The position numbers and the translations under genes were made by a program. DNA of 64,000 nucleotides from Hydractinia symbiolongicarpus. Taxonomy: Eukaryota; Cnidaria; Hydrozoa; Anthoathecata; Hydractiniidae. Where the stretch lies: the NCBI RefSeq assembly GCF_029227915.1, contig NC_079883.1:7564001-7628000 (forward strand), given 5' to 3'. Positions 8,801-24,117 of this stretch are shown one piece after another. Below the pieces are notes generated by a model, which was not told where the DNA came from, did no database searches, and worked only from the letters and a program-made list of their open reading frames with translations. Numbering within the stretch: the first letter of the stretch is position 1; every line of letters begins with the position of its first letter.

Positions 8801-9122
8801 CACTGTCGCATTTCGGCTGCATGGTCTACTGTGTAACGCGCGCGCACGTTCTGGCGTAATGCGTTGATAAACGGAATGTACGCAGACATATTGGAAAGTA
8901 ATATCACGCACTTAGTATCGTCGCCTTTGTTAGCATTCATGTAAGTTACCATCCACTCGCTACAGTCGCTCTCCATCCTACGGCTAAATCAACAGCCGTG
9001 ATTTTTACTATGTCGCCGTCCATCCGTACGCGGTGACAGTTGTAAGCTTTACAGTAACGTGACATGCTCCACAAGCAGTTACGGTGTGTGGACGATGCCT
9101 ATCATGGCAACGCTTGTTCTTT

Positions 9123-9307
9123 ATCGCTTCTCGGCCTAATGGCTAAGATCAAGTGTAGTATCTGTTCTTATCAGTTTAATATCTGGTAGGCCATTCTCTG
9201 AATGGTCAGTATATTAATCTGATTTTTGGCCTTGGGTCATGGAGGTGGATTCATTCACGCCGTGACCACGGGTTGCCTTGGTGTTGCACTATTACCGATG
9301 GCGGCCC
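9123..9307 (+). ncRNA. U2: U2 snRNA, unit 2
   Basis: Same sequence as unit 1. Upstream CCACAAGCA at 9069-9077; Sm site at 9222-9229. Confidence 0.96.
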
Positions 9308-9499
9308 ACATAAGCAATAAAAGAATAATAGCAGTCCTCTTTCCGACGGCACTCTGCATAGTCTACGGCGGGAACAAAACGCGTACACTGGGGGAGAATA
9401 CAGCCTATGCCCCGCGACACGGCAGTTTATAACACACTCAAGCCACAAGCATTAACAAACTTTGAAGGGTACCCTCATGCTACGGTGCAGTTCCAACTC

Positions 9500-9665
9500 A
9501 TACTTACCTGACGGGGAAGTAAAGACTGATCAATGAGGGTTTTCTTCCAGAGTGAGGCTCTTGCATTGCACTACGCTTGGGCTGACCTCTGCGATTACTG
9601 CAAACGTCAGTAACTCGACCGTACAATTTCTGGTAGTGGGGGCCTGCGTCCGCGCTCGCCCCCTC
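9500..9665 (+). ncRNA. U1: U1 snRNA, unit 2
   Basis: Same sequence as unit 1. Upstream CCACAAGCA at 9443-9451; Sm site at 9625-9633. Confidence 0.97.
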
Positions 9666-9991
9666 CTTAAGTCAAAATGAATGAGCTTAGAAAAGTTGCG
9701 CGGCCAAATGTCGGTGGTGACTTAAACGCTAAGGTAAAACCTCGCTTGGCTGTTACGAAACGTGATTGCGATATAAGTCCTCGGAAGGCGGCGGAATTTT
9801 ATTTTATTTGCCATTCCGTCAGGGTTATTGGATGATCGGCAATAGATCGAGTTTGTATGCATTTGAAAGCTCTTTTTTCTCGTACTATCACCTGAAAATG
9901 TCGTAGGAAAATGTCATAGGAAACACTTTCAACAACCGCCACGTTCCTTAATTGTTATAACAAGAAATATATCACAGCAAATGAAAATGAA

Positions 9992-10111
9992 AAGCCTACG
10001 ACACCGGGAGTTCCCAGGCGGTCCCCCATCCAAGTACTATCCCGGCCCGACGATGCTTAACTTCCGTGATCAGACGAGAACGGGTGTGTTCATCGTGGTA
10101 TGGCCGTAGAC
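9992..10111 (-). rRNA. 5S: 5S rRNA, unit 2
   Basis: Same 120-nt gene with TTTT terminator at 9990-9993 (minus strand). Confidence 0.98.
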
Positions 10112-10308
10112 ATTAGTAGGTGCAAATACGTGCAATTTATTTTGACGTTGTGATCAAATTTTTTTATTTAATTTCTTTGAGTTACTTAGGACAAGGCGTA
10201 TGCATGGATTATCTATTAGACTTTAAGGTTATAGTTTTGTGAAAAAAACAATGTTTTTTTAAAGATGTGTGGCTATAAAAATAGCCGTTGTTTTCTGAGT
10301 GTAGCGGT

Positions 10309-10689
10309 TTACTTCTTCTGTCCTTTGTCGTTCTTCTTTGGGAGTAAGACAGCTTGAATGTTTGGCAAAACACCACCAGCTGCAATGGTTACACCGCTCA
10401 AAAGTTTGTTTAATTCTTCATCATTACGAACAGCCAATTGTAAATGTCTTGGAATAATCCTAGCTTTTTTGTTGTCTCTTGCTGCGTTACCAGCCAACTC
10501 CAATATCTCAGCAGATAAATATTCCAAGACGGCTGCTAAGTAAACTGGTGCTCCAGATCCAATTCGGTTAGCATAGTGCCCTCTACGAAGGAATCTATGC
10601 ACTCTACCGACTGGAAATTGAAGTCCAGCTCTTGAGGATCTTGTCTTGGCTTTAGCCTTAGCTTTTCCACCTTTTCCACGTCCAGACAT
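10309..10689 (-). CDS. H2A: Histone H2A, unit 2
   Basis: Protein identical to unit 1. Stem-loop at 10271-10286. Confidence 0.99.
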   Translation of the reverse strand: MSGRGKGGKAKAKAKTRSSRAGLQFPVGRVHRFLRRGHYANRIGSGAPVYLAAVLEYLSAEILELAGNAARDNKKARIIPRHLQLAVRNDEELNKLLSGVTIAAGGVLPNIQAVLLPKKNDKGQKK

Positions 10690-10973
10690 AACTGCGATTT
10701 GATTTGTAAGTTAATACAAAAACGTACGAATATTTAACGTAAGTGTTAACGAAATAAACTTTACTCGTTTTTTCATCATAAAAATAGGATCGAAATCATG
10801 TTTTTTTAACCAATCATAATTAAGTATTAAACAAAAGATTTTTTTTTTAACCAATTAAATTGCGTATCGGCGTTTTCGGATCGAATTCGATCCGATTTTT
10901 TTACTTATAAACAAAAAGTTTTGACTTGCAGTTTAATGCTTATTTACAAGTTAAGTAGCAAAAATTTTTAACC

Positions 10974-11378
10974 ATGTCTGACGCAGCAGCTAAAGGAGGA
11001 AAACAGGCACCTAAAGTAGCCAAGAAAGGTGAAAAAAGAGCCGGCAAAAAAGGAGGAAAGATTGGTGGAACTGGTGAAAAGAAACGCAAGAGAAAGAGAA
11101 AGGAAAGTTATGCTATTTACATCTACAATGTTTTGAAACAAGTTCACCCAGATGTCGGAGTTTCAAGCAAAGCTATGAGCATCATGAACTCATTTGTCAA
11201 CGACATCTTTGAGCGCATTGCTTCCGAAGCTTCGCGTTTGGCTCTTCAAAACAAAAAGTCGACCATCTCTTCTCGTGAAATTCAAACCGCAGTACGTCTT
11301 CTCTTGCCTGGAGAACTTGCAAAACACGCAGTCAGTGAAGGAACAAAAGCCGTCACAAAATACACAAGCAGCAAGTAA
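10974..11378 (+). CDS. H2B: Histone H2B, unit 2
   Basis: Protein identical to unit 1. Stem-loop at 11402-11417. Confidence 0.99.
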   Translation: MSDAAAKGGKQAPKVAKKGEKRAGKKGGKIGGTGEKKRKRKRKESYAIYIYNVLKQVHPDVGVSSKAMSIMNSFVNDIFERIASEASRLALQNKKSTISSREIQTAVRLLLPGELAKHAVSEGTKAVTKYTSSK

Positions 11379-11838
11379 ACCAACGTCTACCAAACACAAA
11401 CGGTCTTTTTTAAGACCACACATCTTTAAAAAAACATTTACTTGGCGTCACTACAAGTTAACCGAAGTTAATAAAACTTCTAAATAATGTGCTTAAGAAC
11501 ACTAGCCTACATTTAAAATACTTCCCCATGTGTGTGTGGATTAGCTTCACTTTTCATACGTATTATTAGCTGTACTTGCAGAAAAGACAAGTACATTGAT
11601 CCATGTTATTGCTTACATTTAACTTAACCCAGCTTTTCACGGAAACACTCCCAGGCAAATTAACCCTACAAAGTATTTCTAAATTTTTTTTGTGTCATAT
11701 ATGACATAGTATCGTATAGCAATAAATGTAACTGTGACAAGACTTTACACATTGTGTAATTTGGAAGCGTGCACAAAGTAATGTTTTAAAAGATTTGTGG
11801 CTATAAAAATAGCCGTTTTTGTTGAGCAATGACAACGC

Positions 11839-12195
<357 letters not shown>

Positions 12196-12673
12196 TTAAC
12201 AGAATTCAGACAGCTTTAAAAAGAGGCCATAAAATTACCTACTGCTCGTGGAAACACCCTAATTAACCAATAGAGTTGCGTCATTACAAAATGTTCCGAA
12301 CATTTTGTACATTTTTTTAAGTAAAACTGTAGTTTTTTTAAAAATTCGTGGTCTTAATGTTTCAGTAAGGCAATAAATTTGGCATCGTTGGAATTCGCCA
12401 AACCTTCTGCTACTTACTAAAAAAAAAAAAAGTCAAAAGCTTTTGTGTATCAGAAGATACAGCCGTTTTCCCGTAGCCAAAAAACACAGATTTTATAAAA
12501 ATGTTAAAGTAATGAGCGTAATGTCATTATGCAGCCAATCAGAAATTACTTTCTTAGCACCAATCAAATGGTTTGTTTTGAACCTTAGCTGTCAATCAAT
12601 ATGAGAAATAAAACTTTGGCGCGATAGTGCATTTTAGACCGTCTTGTGTATCCGTACTACATCGACTTCTTAA

Positions 12674-13087
<414 letters not shown>

Positions 13088-13448
13088 GCATCTTACCAAA
13101 CAAAAAACGGCTATTTTTATAGCCACACATCCATAAAAAATATTACGGCTAGCTTTTTATATCAAACTTTGTCCTGCTTTCTGTTTAAATTTTATGCTAC
13201 ATAAAAATTTTATGCTACATAAAGTTTGACAATGTTAAAAATATGAAGGGCAAGAAAAGTAAAAGCAAGAAAATAAGAAATTTAAAAACGAAAATACTTA
13301 AACTTAGGGAATCTAATCTTAAATTTACTCTTTTTTAACTGTTTAAGTGACTTAAACAAGTTTAACTTTGTACCAAGATAATGTTTTTTTGTAAATGTGT
13401 GGCTATAAAAATAGCCGTTTGTTAATGTAATAGCCAGATACACACAAA

Positions 13449-14000
13449 TTATTTTTTTGCGGTCTTCTTTGCTGCCTTTTTGGGAGTCTTTTTGACCTTC
13501 TTTGCTGCAGGTTTTTTAGCAACAGGCTTCTTTGTGGGTTTCTTAGCTGCTGGTTTCTTAGCCGAGGCTTTCTTTGTGGCAGGCTTCTTTGCTGCTTTCT
13601 TTGGCGTGCTCTTCTTTGCTGGCTTCTTTTTTGGTGTACTTTTCTTTGCAGTAGGCTTCTTTGCCGTTGGCTTTTTTGCTGCGGCCTTTTTCTTAGGTTT
13701 TTCTTTTTTTACCTGACCTAGCTTGAATGATCCAGAAGCACCAGTGCCTTTAGTTTGAATCAAATCGCCTGATGTTACTCCTCGTTTAAGAGCCATTTTC
13801 AGATGATGATCTGAGTTTTCAGCAACTTTGTAATTTGCATGAATATATTTTGTAATAGCTTGGCGAGATGAACCACCGCGTTCCTTTAGGGTAGCGATAG
13901 CAGCCTTGATCATGTCCACATATTTAGGGTGATCAGCTGTCTTCTTTGCAGCAGGTTTCTTCTTGGGTGCGATTTTCTTTGGAGAAGCTGCTTCACTCAT
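13449..14000 (-). CDS. H1: Histone H1, unit 3
   Basis: Protein identical to unit 1. Stem-loop at 13401-13416. Confidence 0.97.
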   Translation of the reverse strand: MSEAASPKKIAPKKKPAAKKTADHPKYVDMIKAAIATLKERGGSSRQAITKYIHANYKVAENSDHHLKMALKRGVTSGDLIQTKGTGASGSFKLGQVKKEKPKKKAAAKKPTAKKPTAKKSTPKKKPAKKSTPKKAAKKPATKKASAKKPAAKKPTKKPVAKKPAAKKVKKTPKKAAKKTAKK

Positions 14001-14579
14001 TTTTAATGTTTTCTTACAACAATCCAACGATAAACGATGCTTGTTATCACAGTAGAAGTATACTAAACATTACCGTGTAAATGAGATATAATTTAAGACG
14101 GTGCGAAGTATGCGGACGTAAAAGTACCACTCCCGGGAATTGATTTGGCGCGAAAACAGAAATGTGTGTTTCTGTACATCGTATAATGTCCGTTTTGGGT
14201 GCCGCGACTATGCGAAAGCATGTTAATTTTTATTTGTAGTACGACGCAATAGTCTGCAAGAGAAGCTGCTGGAGTTTGAGGTCTTCAGCATTACATCTAG
14301 TCTGTTAATTTGGGCTTCTTCCGCGCTCGTGTTAGGATTTTCATAAAGCGTTCTTTGGTTTGCGTTGCGTATGTCGGCCTACATCATCGACACGGCCTGT
14401 TTCCGGCTATTAGGAGCAATTCATATATTGGGCACTGCGTTTCGACTTTTTTATTAGACCACAGTAAAAAAATTCACTCACAGAAGTCCCTTTCTTTCAT
14501 GGCTACAAACACGAAGAATTCTGTCGTAAGTAAAACGAATGCGCAAGCCAAAATGACGATGGGGCGAAGTCATAAGCAT

Positions 14580-14652
14580 GGCCCTGTGGCCCAATGGATA
14601 AGGCATCTGACTACGAATCAGGGGATTCCAGGTTCGACTCCTGGCAGGGTCG
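14580..14652 (+). tRNA. trnR-ACG: tRNA-Arg (ACG), unit 3
   Basis: Same gene as unit 1; anticodon at 14613-14615. Confidence 0.97.
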
Positions 14653-14974
14653 CACTGTCGCATTTCGGCTGCATGGTCTACTGTGTAACGCGCGCGCACG
14701 TTCTGGCGTAATGCGTTGATAAACGGAATGTACGCAGACATATTGGAAAGTAATATCACGCACTTAGTATCGTCGCCTTTGTTAGCATTCATGTAAGTTA
14801 CCATCCACTCGCTACAGTCGCTCTCCATCCTACGGCTAAATCAACAGCCGTGATTTTTACTATGTCGCCGTCCATCCGTACGCGGTGACAGTTGTAAGCT
14901 TTACAGTAACGTGACATGCTCCACAAGCAGTTACGGTGTGTGGACGATGCCTATCATGGCAACGCTTGTTCTTT

Positions 14975-15159
14975 ATCGCTTCTCGGCCTAATGGCTAAGA
15001 TCAAGTGTAGTATCTGTTCTTATCAGTTTAATATCTGGTAGGCCATTCTCTGAATGGTCAGTATATTAATCTGATTTTTGGCCTTGGGTCATGGAGGTGG
15101 ATTCATTCACGCCGTGACCACGGGTTGCCTTGGTGTTGCACTATTACCGATGGCGGCCC
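14975..15159 (+). ncRNA. U2: U2 snRNA, unit 3
   Basis: Same sequence as unit 1; Sm site at 15074-15081. Confidence 0.96.
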
Positions 15160-15351
15160 ACATAAGCAATAAAAGAATAATAGCAGTCCTCTTTCCGACG
15201 GCACTCTGCATAGTCTACGGCGGGAACAAAACGCGTACACTGGGGGAGAATACAGCCTATGCCCCGCGACACGGCAGTTTATAACACACTCAAGCCACAA
15301 GCATTAACAAACTTTGAAGGGTACCCTCATGCTACGGTGCAGTTCCAACTC

Positions 15352-15517
15352 ATACTTACCTGACGGGGAAGTAAAGACTGATCAATGAGGGTTTTCTTCC
15401 AGAGTGAGGCTCTTGCATTGCACTACGCTTGGGCTGACCTCTGCGATTACTGCAAACGTCAGTAACTCGACCGTACAATTTCTGGTAGTGGGGGCCTGCG
15501 TCCGCGCTCGCCCCCTC
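15352..15517 (+). ncRNA. U1: U1 snRNA, unit 3
   Basis: Same sequence as unit 1; Sm site at 15477-15485. Confidence 0.97.
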
Positions 15518-15843
15518 CTTAAGTCAAAATGAATGAGCTTAGAAAAGTTGCGCGGCCAAATGTCGGTGGTGACTTAAACGCTAAGGTAAAACCTCGCTTG
15601 GCTGTTACGAAACGTGATTGCGATATAAGTCCTCGGAAGGCGGCGGAATTTTATTTTATTTGCCATTCCGTCAGGGTTATTGGATGATCGGCAATAGATC
15701 GAGTTTGTATGCATTTGAAAGCTCTTTTTTCTCGTACTATCACCTGAAAATGTCGTAGGAAAATGTCATAGGAAACACTTTCAACAACCGCCACGTTCCT
15801 TAATTGTTATAACAAGAAATATATCACAGCAAATGAAAATGAA

Positions 15844-15963
15844 AAGCCTACGACACCGGGAGTTCCCAGGCGGTCCCCCATCCAAGTACTATCCCGGCCC
15901 GACGATGCTTAACTTCCGTGATCAGACGAGAACGGGTGTGTTCATCGTGGTATGGCCGTAGAC
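15844..15963 (-). rRNA. 5S: 5S rRNA, unit 3
   Basis: Same 120-nt gene and terminator as unit 1. Confidence 0.98.
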
Positions 15964-16160
15964 ATTAGTAGGTGCAAATACGTGCAATTTATTTTGACGT
16001 TGTGATCAAATTTTTTTATTTAATTTCTTTGAGTTACTTAGGACAAGGCGTATGCATGGATTATCTATTAGACTTTAAGGTTATAGTTTTGTGAAAAAAA
16101 CAATGTTTTTTTAAAGATGTGTGGCTATAAAAATAGCCGTTGTTTTCTGAGTGTAGCGGT

Positions 16161-16541
16161 TTACTTCTTCTGTCCTTTGTCGTTCTTCTTTGGGAGTAAG
16201 ACAGCTTGAATGTTTGGCAAAACACCACCAGCTGCAATGGTTACACCGCTCAAAAGTTTGTTTAATTCTTCATCATTACGAACAGCCAATTGTAAATGTC
16301 TTGGAATAATCCTAGCTTTTTTGTTGTCTCTTGCTGCGTTACCAGCCAACTCCAATATCTCAGCAGATAAATATTCCAAGACGGCTGCTAAGTAAACTGG
16401 TGCTCCAGATCCAATTCGGTTAGCATAGTGCCCTCTACGAAGGAATCTATGCACTCTACCGACTGGAAATTGAAGTCCAGCTCTTGAGGATCTTGTCTTG
16501 GCTTTAGCCTTAGCTTTTCCACCTTTTCCACGTCCAGACAT
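16161..16541 (-). CDS. H2A: Histone H2A, unit 3
   Basis: Protein identical to unit 1. Stem-loop at 16123-16138. Confidence 0.99.
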   Translation of the reverse strand: MSGRGKGGKAKAKAKTRSSRAGLQFPVGRVHRFLRRGHYANRIGSGAPVYLAAVLEYLSAEILELAGNAARDNKKARIIPRHLQLAVRNDEELNKLLSGVTIAAGGVLPNIQAVLLPKKNDKGQKK

Positions 16542-16825
16542 AACTGCGATTTGATTTGTAAGTTAATACAAAAACGTACGAATATTTAACGTAAGTGTTA
16601 ACGAAATAAACTTTACTCGTTTTTTCATCATAAAAATAGGATCGAAATCATGTTTTTTTAACCAATCATAATTAAGTATTAAACAAAAGATTTTTTTTTT
16701 AACCAATTAAATTGCGTATCGGCGTTTTCGGATCGAATTCGATCCGATTTTTTTACTTATAAACAAAAAGTTTTGACTTGCAGTTTAATGCTTATTTACA
16801 AGTTAAGTAGCAAAAATTTTTAACC

Positions 16826-17230
16826 ATGTCTGACGCAGCAGCTAAAGGAGGAAAACAGGCACCTAAAGTAGCCAAGAAAGGTGAAAAAAGAGCCGGCAAA
16901 AAAGGAGGAAAGATTGGTGGAACTGGTGAAAAGAAACGCAAGAGAAAGAGAAAGGAAAGTTATGCTATTTACATCTACAATGTTTTGAAACAAGTTCACC
17001 CAGATGTCGGAGTTTCAAGCAAAGCTATGAGCATCATGAACTCATTTGTCAACGACATCTTTGAGCGCATTGCTTCCGAAGCTTCGCGTTTGGCTCTTCA
17101 AAACAAAAAGTCGACCATCTCTTCTCGTGAAATTCAAACCGCAGTACGTCTTCTCTTGCCTGGAGAACTTGCAAAACACGCAGTCAGTGAAGGAACAAAA
17201 GCCGTCACAAAATACACAAGCAGCAAGTAA
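16826..17230 (+). CDS. H2B: Histone H2B, unit 3
   Basis: Protein identical to unit 1. Stem-loop at 17254-17269. Confidence 0.99.
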   Translation: MSDAAAKGGKQAPKVAKKGEKRAGKKGGKIGGTGEKKRKRKRKESYAIYIYNVLKQVHPDVGVSSKAMSIMNSFVNDIFERIASEASRLALQNKKSTISSREIQTAVRLLLPGELAKHAVSEGTKAVTKYTSSK

Positions 17231-17690
17231 ACCAACGTCTACCAAACACAAACGGTCTTTTTTAAGACCACACATCTTTAAAAAAACATTTACTTGGCGT
17301 CACTACAAGTTAACCGAAGTTAATAAAACTTCTAAATAATGTGCTTAAGAACACTAGCCTACATTTAAAATACTTCCCCATGTGTGTGTGGATTAGCTTC
17401 ACTTTTCATACGTATTATTAGCTGTACTTGCAGAAAAGACAAGTACATTGATCCATGTTATTGCTTACATTTAACTTAACCCAGCTTTTCACGGAAACAC
17501 TCCCAGGCAAATTAACCCTACAAAGTATTTCTAAATTTTTTTTGTGTCATATATGACATAGTATCGTATAGCAATAAATGTAACTGTGACAAGACTTTAC
17601 ACATTGTGTAATTTGGAAGCGTGCACAAAGTAATGTTTTAAAAGATTTGTGGCTATAAAAATAGCCGTTTTTGTTGAGCAATGACAACGC

Positions 17691-18047
<357 letters not shown>

Positions 18048-18523
18048 TTAACAGAATTCAGACAGCTTTAAAAAGAGGCCATAAAATTACCTACTGCTCG
18101 TGGAAACACCCTAATTAACCAATAGAGTTGCGTCATTACAAAATGTTCCGAACATTTTGTACATTTTTTTAAGTAAAACTGTAGTTTTTTTAAAAATTCG
18201 TGGTCTTAATGTTTCAGTAAGGCAATAAATTTGGCATCGTTGGAATTCGCCAAACCTTCTGCTACTTACTAAAAAAAAAAAGTCAAAAGCTTTTGTGTAT
18301 CAGAAGATACAGCCGTTTTCCCGTAGCCAAAAAACACAGATTTTATAAAAATGTTAAAGTAATGAGCGTAATGTCATTATGCAGCCAATCAGAAATTACT
18401 TTCTTAGCACCAATCAAATGGTTTGTTTTGAACCTTAGCTGTCAATCAATATGAGAAATAAAACTTTGGCGCGATAGTGCATTTTAGACCGTCTTGTGTA
18501 TCCGTACTACATCGACTTCTTAA

Positions 18524-18937
<414 letters not shown>

Positions 18938-19298
18938 GCATCTTACCAAACAAAAAACGGCTATTTTTATAGCCACACATCCATAAAAAATATTACGGCT
19001 AGCTTTTTATATCAAACTTTGTCCTGCTTTCTGTTTAAATTTTATGCTACATAAAAATTTTATGCTACATAAAGTTTGACAATGTTAAAAATATGAAGGG
19101 CAAGAAAAGTAAAAGCAAGAAAATAAGAAATTTAAAAACGAAAATACTTAAACTTAGGGAATCTAATCTTAAATTTACTCTTTTTTAACTGTTTAAGTGA
19201 CTTAAACAAGTTTAACTTTGTACCAAGATAATGTTTTTTTGTAAATGTGTGGCTATAAAAATAGCCGTTTGTTAATGTAATAGCCAGATACACACAAA

Positions 19299-19850
19299 TT
19301 ATTTTTTTGCGGTCTTCTTTGCTGCCTTTTTGGGAGTCTTTTTGACCTTCTTTGCTGCAGGTTTTTTAGCAACAGGCTTCTTTGTGGGTTTCTTAGCTGC
19401 TGGTTTCTTAGCCGAGGCTTTCTTTGTGGCAGGCTTCTTTGCTGCTTTCTTTGGCGTGCTCTTCTTTGCTGGCTTCTTTTTTGGTGTACTTTTCTTTGCA
19501 GTAGGCTTCTTTGCCGTTGGCTTTTTTGCTGCGGCCTTTTTCTTAGGTTTTTCTTTTTTTACCTGACCTAGCTTGAATGATCCAGAAGCACCAGTGCCTT
19601 TAGTTTGAATCAAATCGCCTGATGTTACTCCTCGTTTAAGAGCCATTTTCAGATGATGATCTGAGTTTTCAGCAACTTTGTAATTTGCATGAATATATTT
19701 TGTAATAGCTTGGCGAGATGAACCACCGCGTTCCTTTAGGGTAGCGATAGCAGCCTTGATCATGTCCACATATTTAGGGTGATCAGCTGTCTTCTTTGCA
19801 GCAGGTTTCTTCTTGGGTGCGATTTTCTTTGGAGAAGCTGCTTCACTCAT
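19299..19850 (-). CDS. H1: Histone H1, unit 4
   Basis: Protein identical to unit 1. Stem-loop at 19251-19266. Confidence 0.97.
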   Translation of the reverse strand: MSEAASPKKIAPKKKPAAKKTADHPKYVDMIKAAIATLKERGGSSRQAITKYIHANYKVAENSDHHLKMALKRGVTSGDLIQTKGTGASGSFKLGQVKKEKPKKKAAAKKPTAKKPTAKKSTPKKKPAKKSTPKKAAKKPATKKASAKKPAAKKPTKKPVAKKPAAKKVKKTPKKAAKKTAKK

Positions 19851-20429
19851 TTTTAATGTTTTCTTACAACAATCCAACGATAAACGATGCTTGTTATCAC
19901 AGTAGAAGTATACTAAACATTACCGTGTAAATGAGATATAATTTAAGACGGTGCGAAGTATGCGGACGTAAAAGTACCACTCCCGGGAATTGATTTGGCG
20001 CGAAAACAGAAATGTGTGTTTCTGTACATCGTATAATGTCCGTTTTGGGTGCCGCGACTATGCGAAAGCATGTTAATTTTTATTTGTAGTACGACGCAAT
20101 AGTCTGCAAGAGAAGCTGCTGGAGTTTGAGGTCTTCAGCATTACATCTAGTCTGTTAATTTGGGCTTCTTCCGCGCTCGTGTTAGGATTTTCATAAAGCG
20201 TTCTTTGGTTTGCGTTGCGTATGTCGGCCTACATCATCGACACGGCCTGTTTCCGGCTATTAGGAGCAATTCATATATTGGGCACTGCGTTTCGACTTTT
20301 TTATTAGACCACAGTAAAAAAATTCACTCACAGAAGTCCCTTTCTTTCATGGCTACAAACACGAAGAATTCTGTCGTAAGTAAAACGAATGCGCAAGCCA
20401 AAATGACGATGGGGCGAAGTCATAAGCAT

Positions 20430-20502
20430 GGCCCTGTGGCCCAATGGATAAGGCATCTGACTACGAATCAGGGGATTCCAGGTTCGACTCCTGGCAGGGT
20501 CG
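20430..20502 (+). tRNA. trnR-ACG: tRNA-Arg (ACG), unit 4
   Basis: Same gene as unit 1; anticodon at 20463-20465. Confidence 0.97.
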
Positions 20503-20824
20503 CACTGTCGCATTTCGGCTGCATGGTCTACTGTGTAACGCGCGCGCACGTTCTGGCGTAATGCGTTGATAAACGGAATGTACGCAGACATATTGGAAAG
20601 TAATATCACGCACTTAGTATCGTCGCCTTTGTTAGCATTCATGTAAGTTACCATCCACTCGCTACAGTCGCTCTCCATCCTACGGCTAAATCAACAGCCG
20701 TGATTTTTACTATGTCGCCGTCCATCCGTACGCGGTGACAGTTGTAAGCTTTACAGTAACGTGACATGCTCCACAAGCAGTTACGGTGTGTGGACGATGC
20801 CTATCATGGCAACGCTTGTTCTTT

Positions 20825-21009
20825 ATCGCTTCTCGGCCTAATGGCTAAGATCAAGTGTAGTATCTGTTCTTATCAGTTTAATATCTGGTAGGCCATTCTC
20901 TGAATGGTCAGTATATTAATCTGATTTTTGGCCTTGGGTCATGGAGGTGGATTCATTCACGCCGTGACCACGGGTTGCCTTGGTGTTGCACTATTACCGA
21001 TGGCGGCCC
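20825..21009 (+). ncRNA. U2: U2 snRNA, unit 4
   Basis: Same sequence as unit 1; Sm site at 20924-20931. Confidence 0.96.
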
Positions 21010-21201
21010 ACATAAGCAATAAAAGAATAATAGCAGTCCTCTTTCCGACGGCACTCTGCATAGTCTACGGCGGGAACAAAACGCGTACACTGGGGGAGAA
21101 TACAGCCTATGCCCCGCGACACGGCAGTTTATAACACACTCAAGCCACAAGCATTAACAAACTTTGAAGGGTACCCTCATGCTACGGTGCAGTTCCAACT
21201 C

Positions 21202-21367
21202 ATACTTACCTGACGGGGAAGTAAAGACTGATCAATGAGGGTTTTCTTCCAGAGTGAGGCTCTTGCATTGCACTACGCTTGGGCTGACCTCTGCGATTAC
21301 TGCAAACGTCAGTAACTCGACCGTACAATTTCTGGTAGTGGGGGCCTGCGTCCGCGCTCGCCCCCTC
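21202..21367 (+). ncRNA. U1: U1 snRNA, unit 4
   Basis: Same sequence as unit 1; Sm site at 21327-21335. Confidence 0.97.
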
Positions 21368-21693
21368 CTTAAGTCAAAATGAATGAGCTTAGAAAAGTTG
21401 CGCGGCCAAATGTCGGTGGTGACTTAAACGCTAAGGTAAAACCTCGCTTGGCTGTTACGAAACGTGATTGCGATATAAGTCCTCGGAAGGCGGCGGAATT
21501 TTATTTTATTTGCCATTCCGTCAGGGTTATTGGATGATCGGCAATAGATCGAGTTTGTATGCATTTGAAAGCTCTTTTTTCTCGTACTATCACCTGAAAA
21601 TGTCGTAGGAAAATGTCATAGGAAACACTTTCAACAACCGCCACGTTCCTTAATTGTTATAACAAGAAATATATCACAGCAAATGAAAATGAA

Positions 21694-21813
21694 AAGCCTA
21701 CGACACCGGGAGTTCCCAGGCGGTCCCCCATCCAAGTACTATCCCGGCCCGACGATGCTTAACTTCCGTGATCAGACGAGAACGGGTGTGTTCATCGTGG
21801 TATGGCCGTAGAC
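21694..21813 (-). rRNA. 5S: 5S rRNA, unit 4
   Basis: Same 120-nt gene and terminator as unit 1. Confidence 0.98.
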
Positions 21814-22010
21814 ATTAGTAGGTGCAAATACGTGCAATTTATTTTGACGTTGTGATCAAATTTTTTTATTTAATTTCTTTGAGTTACTTAGGACAAGGCG
21901 TATGCATGGATTATCTATTAGACTTTAAGGTTATAGTTTTGTGAAAAAAACAATGTTTTTTTAAAGATGTGTGGCTATAAAAATAGCCGTTGTTTTCTGA
22001 GTGTAGCGGT

Positions 22011-22391
22011 TTACTTCTTCTGTCCTTTGTCGTTCTTCTTTGGGAGTAAGACAGCTTGAATGTTTGGCAAAACACCACCAGCTGCAATGGTTACACCGCT
22101 CAAAAGTTTGTTTAATTCTTCATCATTACGAACAGCCAATTGTAAATGTCTTGGAATAATCCTAGCTTTTTTGTTGTCTCTTGCTGCGTTACCAGCCAAC
22201 TCCAATATCTCAGCAGATAAATATTCCAAGACGGCTGCTAAGTAAACTGGTGCTCCAGATCCAATTCGGTTAGCATAGTGCCCTCTACGAAGGAATCTAT
22301 GCACTCTACCGACTGGAAATTGAAGTCCAGCTCTTGAGGATCTTGTCTTGGCTTTAGCCTTAGCTTTTCCACCTTTTCCACGTCCAGACAT
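22011..22391 (-). CDS. H2A: Histone H2A, unit 4
   Basis: Protein identical to unit 1; stem-loop at 21973-21988. Its promoter is intact. Because of the nearby deletion, an orphan H4 promoter further upstream now also points at it. Confidence 0.99.
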   Translation of the reverse strand: MSGRGKGGKAKAKAKTRSSRAGLQFPVGRVHRFLRRGHYANRIGSGAPVYLAAVLEYLSAEILELAGNAARDNKKARIIPRHLQLAVRNDEELNKLLSGVTIAAGGVLPNIQAVLLPKKNDKGQKK

Positions 22392-22675
22392 AACTGCGAT
22401 TTGATTTGTAAGTTAATACAAAAACGTACGAATATTTAACCTAAGTGTTAACGAAATAAACTTTACTCGTTTTTTCATCATAAAAATAGGATCGAAATCA
22501 TGTTTTTTTAACCAATCATAATTAAGTATTAAACAAAAGATTTTTTTTTTAACCAATTAAATTGCGTATCGGCGTTTTCGGATCGAATTCGATCCGATTT
22601 TTTTACTTATAAACAAAAAGTTTTGACTTGCAGTTTAATGCTTATTTACAAGTTAAGTAGCAAAAATTTTTAACC

Positions 22676-22888
22676 ATGTCTGACGCAGCAGCTAAAGGAG
22701 GAAAACAGGCACCTAAAGTAGCCAAGAAAGGTGAAAAAAGAGCCGGCAAAAAAGGAGGAAAGATTGGTGGAACTGGTGAAAAGAAACGCAAGAGAAAGAG
22801 AAAGGAAAGTTATGCTATTTACATCTACAATGTTTTGAAACAAGTTCACCCAGATGTCGGAGTTTCAAGCAAAGCTATGAGCATTTAA
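22676..22888 (+). pseudogene. H2B: Truncated histone H2B, unit 4
   Basis: Residues 1-69 match intact H2B (N-tail and first fold helix). The sequence then jumps to the H4/H3 promoter at 22884/22885; codon 70 still reads Ile by chance and a TAA follows. The second and third histone-fold helices, the C-terminal helix and the 3' stem-loop are missing, so it cannot make a normal H2B. The promoter and start codon remain. The next stem-loop on this strand is that of H3 at 23778-23793, so a transcript could read on into H3. Confidence 0.96.
22884..22885. other. Deletion junction between units 4 and 5
   Basis: Unit position 5329 is joined to 511 of the next unit, removing 1033 bp: the H2B 3' part, the H2B/H4 spacer, the whole H4 gene and 65 bp upstream of it. 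The two sides share one T, so there is almost no homology at the join. H3-to-H3 spacing across it is 4819 bp instead of 5852. Confidence 0.95.
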
Positions 22889-23342
22889 AAAGAGGCCATA
22901 AAATTACCTACTGCTCGTGGAAACACCCTAATTAACCAATAGAGTTGCGTCATTACAAAATGTTCCGAACATTTTGTACATTTTTTTAAGTAAAACTGTA
23001 GTTTTTTTAAAAATTCGTGGTCTTAATGTTTCAGTAAGGCAATAAATTTGGCATCGTTGGAATTCGCCAAACCTTCTGCTACTTACTAAAAAAAAAAAAA
23101 GTCAAAAGCTTTTGTGTATCAGAAGATACAGCCGTTTTCCCGTAGCCAAAAAACACAGATTTTATAAAAATGTTAAAGTAATGAGCGTAATGTCATTATG
23201 CAGCCAATCAGAAATTACTTTCTTAGCACCAATCAAATGGTTTGTTTTGAACCTTAGCTGTCAATCAATATGAGAAATAAAACTTTGGCGCGATAGTGCA
23301 TTTTAGACCGTCTTGTGTATCCGTACTACATCGACTTCTTAA

Positions 23343-23756
<414 letters not shown>

Positions 23757-24117
23757 GCATCTTACCAAACAAAAAACGGCTATTTTTATAGCCACACATC
23801 CATAAAAAATATTACGGCTAGCTTTTTATATCAAACTTTGTCCTGCTTTCTGTTTAAATTTTATGCTACATAAAAATTTTATGCTACATAAAGTTTGACA
23901 ATGTTAAAAATATGAAGGGCAAGAAAAGTAAAAGCAAGAAAATAAGAAATTTAAAAACGAAAATACTTAAACTTAGGGAATCTAATCTTAAATTTACTCT
24001 TTTTTAACTGTTTAAGTGACTTAAACAAGTTTAACTTTGTACCAAGATAATGTTTTTTTGTAAATGTGTGGCTATAAAAATAGCCGTTTGTTAATGTAAT
24101 AGCCAGATACACACAAA